Origin: CAYXLI01 sp964464925
GTDB taxonomy: Bacteria; Acidobacteriota; Terriglobia; Bryobacterales; Bryobacteraceae
DNA: 64,000 nt
Direction: 5' to 3'
NCBI GenBank assembly: GCA_964464925.1
Contig: CAYXLI010000012.1
Span: 1-64,000, forward strand
Shown: positions 53,604 through 63,191 of the stretch, piece after piece
How the letters are laid out: the number at the start of each line of letters is the position of its first letter
Numbering within the stretch: position 1 is the stretch's first letter
Made by a program: the position numbers and the translations under genes
Notes under the pieces: model-generated
What the model was told of the DNA's origin: nothing
Database searches by the model: none
The model's input: only the letters and a program-made list of their open reading frames with translations

Positions 53604-53990
53604 ATGAAAAAGCAGGTTGCCACAGACAAAGCTCCAAAGGCCATCGGCCCGTATTCGCAGGCCGTCGTTTATGAAGGAATCGTCTATTGCAGCGGCCAGA
53701 TTCCGCTGGATCCCTCGACGGGACAGATGGTGGAAGGGGACATTGCGGCACAGACGGTGCGAGTACTCGAAAATCTCAAAGGAGTGCTGGAGGCCAGCGG
53801 CACTTCGCTCGAACACGTGTTGAAGACCACGGTGTTTCTCAAGAACATGTCCGACTTTCCTCAGATGAACGAAGTCTACAGCAGGTACTTCGCTGAATAT
53901 CCGCCTGCGCGGTCCACCGTGGAGGCGGCGCGTCTGCCCCGCGACGTACAAGTCGAGATCGACTGCATCGCTGCACTCCCGAAATCCTGA
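53604..53990 (+). CDS. ridA: RidA-family enamine/imine deaminase
   Basis: 128 residues. The signatures are KAPKAIGPYSQAVVYEG, CSGQIPLDPSTGQM and the C-terminal PARSTVEAARLPRDVQVEIDCIA, whose Arg binds the substrate carboxylate. It hydrolyses reactive 2-aminoacrylate formed by PLP enzymes. It lies directly behind pyrD, a common pairing of convenience; cysM is elsewhere in the window. Confidence 0.95.
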   Translation: MKKQVATDKAPKAIGPYSQAVVYEGIVYCSGQIPLDPSTGQMVEGDIAAQTVRVLENLKGVLEASGTSLEHVLKTTVFLKNMSDFPQMNEVYSRYFAEYPPARSTVEAARLPRDVQVEIDCIAALPKS

Positions 53991-53996
53991 TTGGCG

Positions 53997-56900
53997 TTAA
54001 CGCGGGTCGAACACGCCCAGGGCAACCAGTCCGCCAGCCGTGGAGGGAGCTGTGGTGCTCACCTCAACGATGTAGGTAACTCCGGCTGTGACGCTCAGAT
54101 CCAGCGCGGCGCCCCCGCCGTTCGGCTTAACTGTATTGCACGCTAGCTCGTCCGTGCCGGTTGCGGGGTACGCTGTTAAAACATTCGCCAGGGTACCTTG
54201 CGCATCCAGGCGATAGAGTGTCGATGTGACGCGTGCCGGGCCGGTGTACGTTGCCGTGAAGGAGAACCACGCGGTTTTCAGGTCCTTCGAATTCGTGCAC
54301 GAGTGAACAGGGTCCGCGGCATTCTCCGTAAACGCACGAGTATCGAGCAGAGCCAGCATCGGGATCTTCGGTAGAGGGAAAGCCGTGGCTCGCTCGTCGT
54401 TGCGGGAGGCCGCGACAGCCGGCTCCTGTTCCGCTGGAATCTCTTTATCGGCTATGTAGACGTTTCCGGTATTCCTGGTCAGGCTCAGGTTCGGAGAAGC
54501 GGTGAAGCCGAGCACAGAAGCTCCCGTTCCTGTAGCCGGGCCATCCAACGCCACGGGCGCCGAGCCCGGTACCACGCTCCACGCGCAGCTATCCGCGGCC
54601 ATGAGATTCAGGGACGCACGTGTACCCACCGCATTCAGCTTCAACACTGGAGGATCCACGGCATATGTGCATGGATCACCGCCGAGGCGCACGCGCCACG
54701 CGCCCCTCCCAAATGTGAATGCATAGAGGCTGTTCGTGCCCTGCTCAAACGCAAGCGCGTAAACGGCCGTATTCGGAAATCCGGTGTCTTCCTTCTGCCA
54801 GCTCGCGCCGGCGTCCAGCGAAATAAAGACGCCCAGGTCAGTGCCTGCGTAAAGAGTAGCCGGGGTGTTCGGATCCGCGAGGATCGCATTCGTGGCTATA
54901 TCAGGTAGCGCCGTCTGGCCCGCTCCGTCGAGTGCATCCCAGGTGGTACCCCCGTCGGTCGATCGATAGACGTGCGCGTCTCCGGCACTTGCCTTGAACG
55001 TGCTGTAGGCCGCATAAACAATATCCTGATTTTTGGGATCGAACGCGATCCACGCCACATAGCCATTGCGCGGCTTGCTGACGCTCCATTCGCTGTTGCC
55101 GTCCGCGTCAAGCGCGTAGTCGGACCGGTAGATCGCGCCGGTGCTCGTCGCGGCGAGTACGCGGTTCGGATTGCCGGGCGCCACTGCAATGGCGCTGATG
55201 CTTCCATCCGTAATCGCAACGCTGGCGGAGGTCCAGTTCGCCGCGGCGTCGCGCGTTAGCCATAGCGTTTTGCCCCCAATCCATAGCGTGTTGTGATCGT
55301 TCGGATCCATTATGAACGGGGCGATAAACAGAAAATTGTTGCTCGCTTCCGTGATCCCCCTCGTCGAGGTCCGGAATGTACGACCGCCGTCTGTCGACTT
55401 ACGGAAGTTCAGCCGGGTCGTCTCGCCGTACACGATGTTCGGATTTTGGGGGTCGATGGCAACGAATCCTCCATCTCCGCCGATCACGTTTGCCCAGTTC
55501 AGGAACCCTGCCGCGTCCAGGCCACGAATCGTCCCGTTGTCCTGCGCGCCTGCCAGATACGCATTCCCGCCCGGATACGGCTGGCCATAGTAAAACTGGG
55601 TAACGGCGTAATTATTGTTCAATCCCTTCCACGCGATCTTTCCGCCCCCTTCCCGCGGCGAACAGAACGCGCGATCGCCGCTCGCCGTCGCTTCGCGAGC
55701 ATTCTCGGTCTTGTAGATCCCGCCGTCATTCGTGTCGAACAGCGTTTGGTTTGCGCCTCCGTCGTAGTTCGGGTGGAAGAGCAGCACGTGATGATCTGCG
55801 TGGGAGAACTGGGGGACCGATTTCGATGCCCACCAGTAGGAGGCCACGCCCCAGTTCGCGCCCCCATCATCCGATCGAAACAGGTCAATGCCGCCTACCC
55901 ACACCTTATCCGGGTCGAGCGGGTCCACGGCGAGCGCCATGTCATGGAAGCCCTGATTCAAAAAGCTGGATTTGCCTTCGGAACAGACGTCACTGAAGAA
56001 GTTGGATGGGTTGCTCAGCAGGACGGTATTCGCCGGATTCGCATCCGTGTTCTTCACCCTTGCTTCCCAGGTGTCCGGGTCACCATTGGCCGTGGAACGA
56101 TACACACCCAGCAAACCGTAGTGCCAGTCGCCCGATTCATTGCTGCTCAGCAACGCGTAGACAATGCCCTGATTACTCGGAGCAAGCGCGATCACCGTTC
56201 GCCCCTGGTTCGGCACCGAAAGAACCGAGGTCCACTTCCCCTCGCCGGCTGCATCTGAATTGCGAAAGACCGCCGGCGTGCCGATGGTCGTGCCGCATGC
56301 CGCGAACACGTAATCCGTACTCTGATCCGTGCGGATCGTTATGTCCTGGCATCCGTTGTTCGGCGAGTAGCGGCTCAGCATAACGCGCCAGGTTTCGCCG
56401 CCGTCCCGGCTCAGCCAAACGCCCGTCCAGGTCGCCGCGTAGATCCGGCTGCTGTCATTCGGGCTGACCAGGATTTTGTTGATGTACCGCATATCGGTGA
56501 TGGACGTATTCTTGAGCAGCGTCCAGGTGGCGCCCGCATCGGTGCTCTTCAGCATTCCCGCGCCGCGCACGCTCTGGAAATAATTCCCTGTCCCGGCGTA
56601 AATCACATCCGGATTCACGGGATCGAGCGCAATCGTGATCACCGACAAGCTGGGCAACGAATCGCTTGCGATTTTCCAGTTCGCCCCGCCGTCTGTCGTT
56701 TTCCAGATCCCGCCGTTCGGAGTTCCGGCGTACATAATATTCGGATCGGCAGGATGGATCGCAAGTGCGCGCGTAATCCCTCCGATATTCCCCGGCCCAA
56801 GCTGCACCCATGACCCGAGTGAGAGCCGGTTCGAATTGATCTTCAATTCCCGGCGCTCGGTCACGTGTACCGGCATGCGGCGGATGTGCTCTTGGGCGGC

Positions 56901-57152
56901 GAAATACTTGTCGTACGGAATATCGCCCTCGCCCAGCATGCGGCGGCTGCGGTAGAACTCTGCCGCTCCGTCCGCGTCTTCTTCTTCCTCGCCCTCACCG
57001 GCCACTGCGGCCGGCGGCTTTTCCTCCTGCCAGGGGGTTTGCATCCGGATCACATCCGGATTCACACGATGAATGTATGCCTGCTTCTGTATCGACCGGC
57101 ACCCGGTCACTAGAAGACACACCAATAGCGCCGCCTCGCCGTACCGATGCAT
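53997..57152 (-). CDS. Large BNR/sortilin-type beta-propeller lipoprotein
   Basis: 1051 residues. The leader ends LLVCLLVTGCRS, a lipobox, so it is probably lipid-anchored. Repeated Asp-box units (GGIWKTTDGGANW, GAGMLKSTDAGATW, GVWLSRDGGETW, FRKSTDGGRTF, HVYRSTDGGTTW, GVFISLDAGASW) form one or two propellers of the VPS10/exo-alpha-sialidase type. The C-terminal 150 residues resemble a PPC-like domain (KTAWFSFTATYTGPARVTS). Function unknown; surface binding or glycan processing is possible. Divergent from the VIT/VWA gene. Confidence 0.87.
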   Translation of the reverse strand: MHRYGEAALLVCLLVTGCRSIQKQAYIHRVNPDVIRMQTPWQEEKPPAAVAGEGEEEEDADGAAEFYRSRRMLGEGDIPYDKYFAAQEHIRRMPVHVTERRELKINSNRLSLGSWVQLGPGNIGGITRALAIHPADPNIMYAGTPNGGIWKTTDGGANWKIASDSLPSLSVITIALDPVNPDVIYAGTGNYFQSVRGAGMLKSTDAGATWTLLKNTSITDMRYINKILVSPNDSSRIYAATWTGVWLSRDGGETWRVMLSRYSPNNGCQDITIRTDQSTDYVFAACGTTIGTPAVFRNSDAAGEGKWTSVLSVPNQGRTVIALAPSNQGIVYALLSSNESGDWHYGLLGVYRSTANGDPDTWEARVKNTDANPANTVLLSNPSNFFSDVCSEGKSSFLNQGFHDMALAVDPLDPDKVWVGGIDLFRSDDGGANWGVASYWWASKSVPQFSHADHHVLLFHPNYDGGANQTLFDTNDGGIYKTENAREATASGDRAFCSPREGGGKIAWKGLNNNYAVTQFYYGQPYPGGNAYLAGAQDNGTIRGLDAAGFLNWANVIGGDGGFVAIDPQNPNIVYGETTRLNFRKSTDGGRTFRTSTRGITEASNNFLFIAPFIMDPNDHNTLWIGGKTLWLTRDAAANWTSASVAITDGSISAIAVAPGNPNRVLAATSTGAIYRSDYALDADGNSEWSVSKPRNGYVAWIAFDPKNQDIVYAAYSTFKASAGDAHVYRSTDGGTTWDALDGAGQTALPDIATNAILADPNTPATLYAGTDLGVFISLDAGASWQKEDTGFPNTAVYALAFEQGTNSLYAFTFGRGAWRVRLGGDPCTYAVDPPVLKLNAVGTRASLNLMAADSCAWSVVPGSAPVALDGPATGTGASVLGFTASPNLSLTRNTGNVYIADKEIPAEQEPAVAASRNDERATAFPLPKIPMLALLDTRAFTENAADPVHSCTNSKDLKTAWFSFTATYTGPARVTSTLYRLDAQGTLANVLTAYPATGTDELACNTVKPNGGGAALDLSVTAGVTYIVEVSTTAPSTAGGLVALGVFDPR

Positions 57153-57225
57153 GAGGAGATTGTAGCGCGCCTTTTTTCTTGAAAGGGCGTCCTCGTTCGC
57201 GGCATTTCCCAGTGGGAGGAGAAAA

Positions 57226-59436
57226 ATGCTGCGCCTTTGCTGTTTGACTTTAACTGCTGCGTTCTTGCTCGCCGGTGCGCCGAAGCCGCCGCGGGAACAT
57301 CACCGGGTCACTCAGGGCTCACTGCTTGCCGTGGATCCTCGGGGCGGCATGGAAATGGAATGTCCGCTGAAACACACCGACGTCAAGGCCGATGTTACCG
57401 GCTTTCTTGCCCGCGTGAACGTTACGCAGGAGTTCGAGAACACTGCACCCGGCAAGATCGAAGCGGTCTACGTTTTTCCGCTGCCACAAAATTCGGCCGT
57501 CGATGATATGACCCTCACAGTCGGCGACCGTGTAGTGAAGGGTCTCATCAAGCGCCGTGAAGAGGCTCGCGCTATTTATGAGGCGGCCCGCAACTCGGGA
57601 CGCCTGGCCGGATTGCTCGACCAGGAAAGGCCGAACATTTTCACCCAATCGGTCGCCAATATCGCACCCGGCGCGAAAGTGAAGATCACCATCAGTTATG
57701 TGGAACACCTCAAATACGAGGGCGGTTTCTACGAATTCATGTTCCCCATGGTCGTCGGGCCCCGTTATATCCGGAACGAGGGACTGGTGCCTGACGCCGA
57801 TCGCATCTCGCCGCCGGTATCTCCCACCAGGGCCGCGCATGATCTTTCGTTGGAAGTGAAGCTCGACGCCGGCCTGCCGCTCCAGTCCGTCGCATCCTCC
57901 ACCCACGATGTCGCTGTCGAGCGCAGCGGAGCCAACCGCGCCGTCATTCACCTGCGCGAAACAAGCACCATCCCCAACAAGGATTTCCTCCTGCGGTTCG
58001 AAGCATCCGGCAAAAAGATCCAGAACACCGTGATTGCCCACCGCGGCCAGAATGGCGGCTTCTTTTCATTGATCGTCCAGCCGCCCGAGCGCGTCCACGC
58101 CGGGGAGGCCACGCCTAAGGAGATCGTGTTCGTGCTGGATACGTCCGGCTCCATGAGCGGCTTCCCTATTGAAAAAGCCAAGGAATCGATGCGCTACGCT
58201 CTCGACGGGTTGAACCCCTCGGACACCTTCAACCTGATCACGTTCTCCGGCGACACCGCGATTCTTTTCCCGAAACCGGTGCCCGCCACGCCGGAAAACC
58301 TCACACTCGCCAAGGAGTTCATCGCCGGACGTTACGGCAGCGGCGGCACGGAGATGATGAAGGCTGTACGGGCTGCGCTGGAAGGTACGGAAGATCAGAA
58401 GCATGTGCGCATCGCCTGCTTCATGACCGACGGATACGTCGGCTTCGAAGACCAGATCATCGCAGAAATCCAGAAACATCCGAACGCGCGTGTCTTTTCG
58501 TTCGGCATCGGCAGTGCCGTCAATCGCTACCTGCTCGACAAGATGGCGGAGCAGGGCCGCGGAGAGGTAGAGTATGTCGGCTTGCAAGACGACGGCTCAG
58601 CCGCGGCCAGGCGCTTCGCCGAACGGGTCCGTAATCCGCTGCTCACCGATATTCGTGTGGACTGGGGCTCCTTGCCTGTTTCCGAAGTCTATCCGGCCAA
58701 GATCCCTGATCTGTTCAGCTCGAAACCTCTCGTCCTGACCGGTCGCTATGCCGGTTCTGCAAAGGGAACCGTGCGCGTCGGCGGGCGTATGGATGGGCGG
58801 ACCGTCACGATGGATGTGCCGGTCGAACTGCCGGCCGCCGAACCGCAGCATGCGGTGCTGGCCACTCTTTGGGCCAGGCGCAAAGTCGATTCGCTCTTGA
58901 TGAACGGCGGTAACGCGCGGGAAGAGATCACGAAGCTGGGTCTGGATTACCGCCTGATGACCGCATACACTTCCTTCGTCGCCGTCGAGGAAACCACCGT
59001 GATCGATGGCGGCAAACCCCGCACGGTCCAGGTCCCCGTGGAGATCCCGGATGGCGTGAGCTACGAGGGCATCTTCGGCGAAGCTCCCGGACTGCAGTTC
59101 GCAGGGATGAAATCCCGCATGGCGTACGCGACCCCGGCGTTCGTCAGCAGCACCGCGCAGGCGGTCGAAGTGCGGCCATCCCCCGCTCCCATGCCGGTTC
59201 AGGATGCGCGCCTCAAGATCGCACCGGCCCTTGCCAACCGAACGGGCCGCCTTGAGATTCGCATTTACCTGAAGAGCACCTCTGCGCAGACTCTCGCAGC
59301 CTTGAAACAGGCCGGCTTCGAGCTGATCGCGCAGCCCGCTTCCGCCAAAGTCGTAGTGGGTCGAATCGACGCTTCCAGGCTCAAGGGGCTTAGCGAACTC
59401 CCGGATGTCATCCATATCGCGCCCTTGCTGAACTGA
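57226..59436 (+). CDS. VIT- and VWA-domain exported protein
   Basis: 736 residues with a signal peptide (LTLTAAFLLAGAPK). The VIT domain spans about residues 35-165 (VTGFLARVNVTQEFENTAPGKIEAVYVFPLP, RREEARAIYEAARNSGR, PNIFTQSVANI). The VWA domain (about 295-465) has the MIDAS motif FVLDTSGSMSG, GGTEMMKA and CFMTDGYVG. VIT-VWA proteins of bacteria resemble inter-alpha-trypsin inhibitor heavy chains, and their bacterial role is unclear. GGGAGGAG at 57213-57220 precedes the ATG. Confidence 0.9.
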   Translation: MLRLCCLTLTAAFLLAGAPKPPREHHRVTQGSLLAVDPRGGMEMECPLKHTDVKADVTGFLARVNVTQEFENTAPGKIEAVYVFPLPQNSAVDDMTLTVGDRVVKGLIKRREEARAIYEAARNSGRLAGLLDQERPNIFTQSVANIAPGAKVKITISYVEHLKYEGGFYEFMFPMVVGPRYIRNEGLVPDADRISPPVSPTRAAHDLSLEVKLDAGLPLQSVASSTHDVAVERSGANRAVIHLRETSTIPNKDFLLRFEASGKKIQNTVIAHRGQNGGFFSLIVQPPERVHAGEATPKEIVFVLDTSGSMSGFPIEKAKESMRYALDGLNPSDTFNLITFSGDTAILFPKPVPATPENLTLAKEFIAGRYGSGGTEMMKAVRAALEGTEDQKHVRIACFMTDGYVGFEDQIIAEIQKHPNARVFSFGIGSAVNRYLLDKMAEQGRGEVEYVGLQDDGSAAARRFAERVRNPLLTDIRVDWGSLPVSEVYPAKIPDLFSSKPLVLTGRYAGSAKGTVRVGGRMDGRTVTMDVPVELPAAEPQHAVLATLWARRKVDSLLMNGGNAREEITKLGLDYRLMTAYTSFVAVEETTVIDGGKPRTVQVPVEIPDGVSYEGIFGEAPGLQFAGMKSRMAYATPAFVSSTAQAVEVRPSPAPMPVQDARLKIAPALANRTGRLEIRIYLKSTSAQTLAALKQAGFELIAQPASAKVVVGRIDASRLKGLSELPDVIHIAPLLN

Positions 59437-59437
59437 G

Positions 59438-59881
59438 CTATCGCTGTAGCAGGTAATTCTCCAGGCCGATCTCCTGGATCGCATGCAACTGCCCTTCCAG
59501 GTAATCGACATGCCGCTCCGCATCGGCCAGGACACGCTGAAACAACTCCCGGGAGCCGTGATCGCCCGCGGTTTCGCAACTGTGGATCGCTTCCCGCAAG
59601 CGCGGTACGGCTTCCAACTCCAGCGCCAGATCGTTCTCTACCTGCTGGCGAACTTCTGTCCCCACCTTGATCCGAAGCCCGCCCCCGGGATGTGGCAGAC
59701 CGCCAAGTTGCAGAATCCGATCCGTCAGACTCTGCACATGCGACGGACGTTTGTACTCCGCAAGCTGCGAATAGCCCCAACTACGGCACATCGCCGCATG
59801 CAGCAGAAACTGGCTGATTGCCGCGAGTTCCTGCCTCAATACTTCGTTCAGAAACCCCAAAACTTCGGCATTTCCTTGCAT
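59438..59881 (-). CDS. Bacterioferritin-like protein lacking heme and several ferroxidase ligands
   Basis: 147 residues from the ATG at 59881, giving the family-like start MQGNAEVLGFLNEVLRQELAAISQ. It aligns along its length with Bfr (WGYSQLAEY, DLALELEAVPRLREAI, HVDYLEGQLHAIQEIGLENYL). About eight residues are missing where Bfr has EYHESIDEMKHAD; here KRPSHVQS keeps the His but lacks Glu51 and heme ligand Met52, and ADAERH has Ala at the Glu127 position. Glu18, Glu94 and His130 remain. It may form a shell or partner with another ferritin. The alignment is by eye. Confidence 0.83.
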   Translation of the reverse strand: MQGNAEVLGFLNEVLRQELAAISQFLLHAAMCRSWGYSQLAEYKRPSHVQSLTDRILQLGGLPHPGGGLRIKVGTEVRQQVENDLALELEAVPRLREAIHSCETAGDHGSRELFQRVLADAERHVDYLEGQLHAIQEIGLENYLLQR

Positions 59882-59894
59882 AGACCCCCGAGTG

Positions 59895-60239
59895 TTAGCC
59901 AACAATCCGATAGATTGCCAGTGATCTGATCTTTGCGGCCCGCCTCTGTAACGCCGCCATATGAGTCCACTGGCTCACCCTCGCTTCCAGGCTCCCGAAA
60001 TTGACCATCAGCGTGGCGCCCTCGGCAAGAACGTAGTTCATCCCCGAACTCTTCAGCGCATCTTCATCCGGAAGCTCTCCGGCGGCGTACTCCCGAATCT
60101 CCACAATCGGTCCAGTTGCACCGGGCGGCACCGCGATCACCAGCGGCAACTCCTCCGCCGCGATAGCCTCCAGACGCGGGCCTGTCTGCGGCAGGGAGCC
60201 CAGCGCGGCAGTTGATTGTAAAAAGACGCGGCGATTCAC
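59895..60239 (-). CDS. Short NIPSNAP-like protein with Tat-like leader
   Basis: 114 residues. MNRRVFLQSTAALGSL is a Tat-like leader. PIVEIREYAAGELPDEDALKSSGM and LMVNFGSLEARVSQWTHMAAL resemble one NIPSNAP repeat, with a shortened middle. It lies 13 bases upstream of the bacterioferritin-like gene on the same strand and starts 20 bases from the divergent YncE-phosphoesterase gene. The similarity is weak and the family is inferred. Confidence 0.55.
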   Translation of the reverse strand: MNRRVFLQSTAALGSLPQTGPRLEAIAAEELPLVIAVPPGATGPIVEIREYAAGELPDEDALKSSGMNYVLAEGATLMVNFGSLEARVSQWTHMAALQRRAAKIRSLAIYRIVG

Positions 60240-60259
60240 CTACCAGCTATCCTATCGGC

Positions 60260-62698
60260 ATGCTCGCCGTCTTGCTCGGATTCCTTTTGGCTTCGCTCGC
60301 CTGGAGTGCGGATCATCGAACCCCGGCGGGCCTCAAACCAGCGAATACGGACCCGCGAGCTGCTGTCCTGCCGGGCGGCCGGCTGCTCACGCCCGCCGGG
60401 GCGCACTACTTCACCGGCCCAGGCACCTTCGGCCTGGCCATAAGTCCCGACGGTCAGTGGATCGCCTCTGCCGACGGAGGGCCGAACCGCTACTCGATCA
60501 CAGTGCTTCATGATGGCAAGACGCAGCGCATCATCGCCCCTCGCAAGGGCGATCCCGACGATGACGAGGACGAGTGGCGGTCCGTCTTTATGGGTCTCGC
60601 CTTCGCCGACGGCAACAAAACCCTGTACGCTTCTGAAGGCAACTCCGGCAGAGTTCGCGTGCTGGATGCGACCAACGGCAAAAAGGTCCGCACCTTCAAT
60701 CTGAATACCGGCGGCTTCAAGGACAGCTACACAGGAGACTTGGCGCTCGATCGCGAGCGCGGCCTCCTTTATGTCGTGGACCAGGCCAACTTCCGCCTCG
60801 TCACTATCGACATTCGTGCAAATCACATCGTTGGCAGCGTTAAGACCGGCCGCCTCCCCTTCGCCGTCGCACTCTCCGAAGACGGCACCAGGCAATACGT
60901 CACGAATCTCGGCCTGTTTGAATATAAAGCGCTGGACACCCCGATTCCGTTCCCTAAGTTCGGGTTTCCTTCCACTCAATCTCGCGAGGAACTCGGTGAC
61001 CCGAACGTGGCCGAGGCCAATTCCGTAGCCGTCATCGAATCGGGCAAACTCATTTCCCTCATTCGAACCGGCTCGCCTGTTTTTCGCGATGTCGCAGGCG
61101 GATCCAGCCCCTCCGGAATCCTCGCTGTCGGTAACGAGATCTACGTCAGCAATTCGCACAACGACACCATCAGCGTACTGAATGCCAAAACCATGCGGCT
61201 CGATTATGAAATCAAGCTGCGCATGCCGGGCCTGGAGAAATTCCGCGGCGTTATGCCGATGGGGCTGGCTTATTACGACGAGAAACTCTACGTCGCCGAA
61301 GCGGGAATCAATGCGATCGGTGTGATCAGCACGAAGGATAAGGTCCTCACCGGCCATATTCCTTCGGCCTGGTTCCCCACCCGGGTCTCCGTCACGCCCG
61401 GGTATCTATATGTCGCCTGCGCCAAAGGCTTCGGCACCGGTCCGAACGCCGGATTGAGGAATTCGTTCCAGGCCGAATTGCGGCGCGGCGTTATCGAGCA
61501 GATCCCGCTGAACACACCATTGGGAACCGGCCAGGTGCTTCGGAATAACGGGATCACACCTTTGTATGACGATCCGCCCCCGATGCCCCCCGCTCTGAAA
61601 AATGTCGTCATCATCGTCAAGGAGAACCGCACATATGACGAAGTGTTCGGCCCGCCGGACTTGGCCCGCTTCGGTCCGAAGGTTACGCCCAATCATCACG
61701 AAATCAAGCGCCGCTGGGCCTCCGGCGATAACTTCTATGCCGATTCGGAGGTGAGTGTCGACGGACATCACTGGCTTGTAGGCGCCTATCCCGATACGTG
61801 GACTGAAAGCTCGCTCATGGCCTCTTATGGCGGACAGAAGGATTTCCGGAATCCGACGGCCGCGCCCGGCCGCCTGCTCTTTGCACAAAGCAATTCGTCC
61901 GTGCATCCGGAGGAGCAGCCGGAACTCGGTTCCATCTGGCACCATCTGGAGCGCAATAAGATCTCATTCCGCAACTGGGGCGAGGGCTTCGAACTGGCCG
62001 GCGTGGACGAGGGTGAGGGCCTGAAGCCCACCGGAGCGCGGTACAGCACCAACATCCCCATGCCCGATCCCCTCTTCCGCAATACCTCGCGCACCTATCC
62101 TCAGTTCAATACCAACATTCCGGACCAATACCGGGTAGATCAGCTCCTGCGCGAATGGAACGGCATGAAGGAATTCCCCCGGCTGATGTTTATCCACCTT
62201 CCGCAGGATCACACCGCGAAGGTCCGCCCGCAGGACGGATATCCGACCGCTGCATCTTACGTTGCGGACAATGATTATGCGCTAGGCCGCATTCTCGAGT
62301 ACCTCTCGCGCCGGCCGGAATGGAAGAAAACCGCCGTGTTTGTTACAGAGGATGATTCCCAGGGAGGCGTAGATCACATCGACTCGCACCGCACCGTGCT
62401 CCTCGTCGCGAGCCCTTACGCCCGCCGCGGCCACGTCATGCACACCAACACCAGCTTCCCCGGCTTGCTCAAGACCGCATTCCGCATCCTCGGCATCGGT
62501 CCCCTGAACATCTATGATGCCGCTGCGGCGGACCTGAGCGATTGTTTCCAGCCCAAGCCGGATTTCACCCCCTACCAACTCCAACCCGCCACGCCGGAGG
62601 TGTTCGATCCGAAAAAAGTGAAGGAGCCCAAGGATACGCAGCCGGGCGAAGCCATGGATGACCCGCGCGTACTACGCTGCCAGCACGCTAATCGATAG
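60260..62698 (+). CDS. YncE-like beta-propeller fused to a phosphoesterase domain, exported
   Basis: 812 residues from the ATG at 60260, which gives a signal peptide (LAVLLGFLLASLAWSADH). Residues about 50-440 are a YncE/YVTN-type propeller (FGLAISPDGQWIASADGG, GLLYVVDQANFRLVTIDIR, NEIYVSNSHNDTISVLNAKT). From residue 450 a phosphoesterase of the AcpA/phospholipase C superfamily begins (KNVVIIVKENRTYDEVFG), with metal ligands likely in VTEDDSQGGVDHIDSHRT. Tail-to-tail overlap of 11 bases with the next gene. Confidence 0.87.
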   Translation: MLAVLLGFLLASLAWSADHRTPAGLKPANTDPRAAVLPGGRLLTPAGAHYFTGPGTFGLAISPDGQWIASADGGPNRYSITVLHDGKTQRIIAPRKGDPDDDEDEWRSVFMGLAFADGNKTLYASEGNSGRVRVLDATNGKKVRTFNLNTGGFKDSYTGDLALDRERGLLYVVDQANFRLVTIDIRANHIVGSVKTGRLPFAVALSEDGTRQYVTNLGLFEYKALDTPIPFPKFGFPSTQSREELGDPNVAEANSVAVIESGKLISLIRTGSPVFRDVAGGSSPSGILAVGNEIYVSNSHNDTISVLNAKTMRLDYEIKLRMPGLEKFRGVMPMGLAYYDEKLYVAEAGINAIGVISTKDKVLTGHIPSAWFPTRVSVTPGYLYVACAKGFGTGPNAGLRNSFQAELRRGVIEQIPLNTPLGTGQVLRNNGITPLYDDPPPMPPALKNVVIIVKENRTYDEVFGPPDLARFGPKVTPNHHEIKRRWASGDNFYADSEVSVDGHHWLVGAYPDTWTESSLMASYGGQKDFRNPTAAPGRLLFAQSNSSVHPEEQPELGSIWHHLERNKISFRNWGEGFELAGVDEGEGLKPTGARYSTNIPMPDPLFRNTSRTYPQFNTNIPDQYRVDQLLREWNGMKEFPRLMFIHLPQDHTAKVRPQDGYPTAASYVADNDYALGRILEYLSRRPEWKKTAVFVTEDDSQGGVDHIDSHRTVLLVASPYARRGHVMHTNTSFPGLLKTAFRILGIGPLNIYDAAAADLSDCFQPKPDFTPYQLQPATPEVFDPKKVKEPKDTQPGEAMDDPRVLRCQHANR

Positions 62699-63086
62699 GA
62701 AACGGACCGGTCTTCACGGCACGCAGGTCGCGGCCCGACCCATCTACGAAACTCACTCGATAATGAGTGGCCCGTGCAGGAGCCTCAATCTGCGAATGAA
62801 AGTCCGCATCCTCACCGGGCGCCAGGACCTCCGCCTCAATCTCGCCCCGTTTTGTGGTGAGCACTCGCTGTTCGGAGGAAAGGAAATCGAACAGAATCGC
62901 CAGCCGTTTGACCGGCTTTTCGCTCACGTTCTTCACACGGCCGTCCAAAACCACGAGATCTTCCTGCCGCTTGACGGCACACTCCGATAGTTCGATTTCC
63001 GGCGGCTTGCCTTCTTTCTTCTGAGCGAAAGCGGCCGTCGCGCAGGTCGCCGCGGTGAGAAGCAGGGAACGCCGGGTGTACATCAT
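62688..63086 (-). CDS. Small protein with Tat-like leader and FxLYD-like domain
   Basis: 132 residues from the ATG at 63086; a longer frame begins 13 codons earlier. MMYTRRSLLLTAATCATAAFAQ is a twin-arginine-type leader. The mature part (VVLDGRVKNVSEKPVKRLAILFDFLS, VLAPGEDADFHSQIEAPA, THYRVSFVD) looks like the FxLYD/DUF3426 immunoglobulin-like fold. Function unknown. It overlaps the YncE-phosphoesterase gene tail-to-tail. Confidence 0.65.
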   Translation of the reverse strand: MMYTRRSLLLTAATCATAAFAQKKEGKPPEIELSECAVKRQEDLVVLDGRVKNVSEKPVKRLAILFDFLSSEQRVLTTKRGEIEAEVLAPGEDADFHSQIEAPARATHYRVSFVDGSGRDLRAVKTGPFPID

Positions 63087-63191
63087 TTTCAATGTAGCGT
63101 ACCCGCCTGTCGGCTCGGCCCTCAACCCTAAACCGTGACAACTTCAATCCGTTTCCCAATTCCAAAGCAGAATACGTCAGGAGTCAACTCA

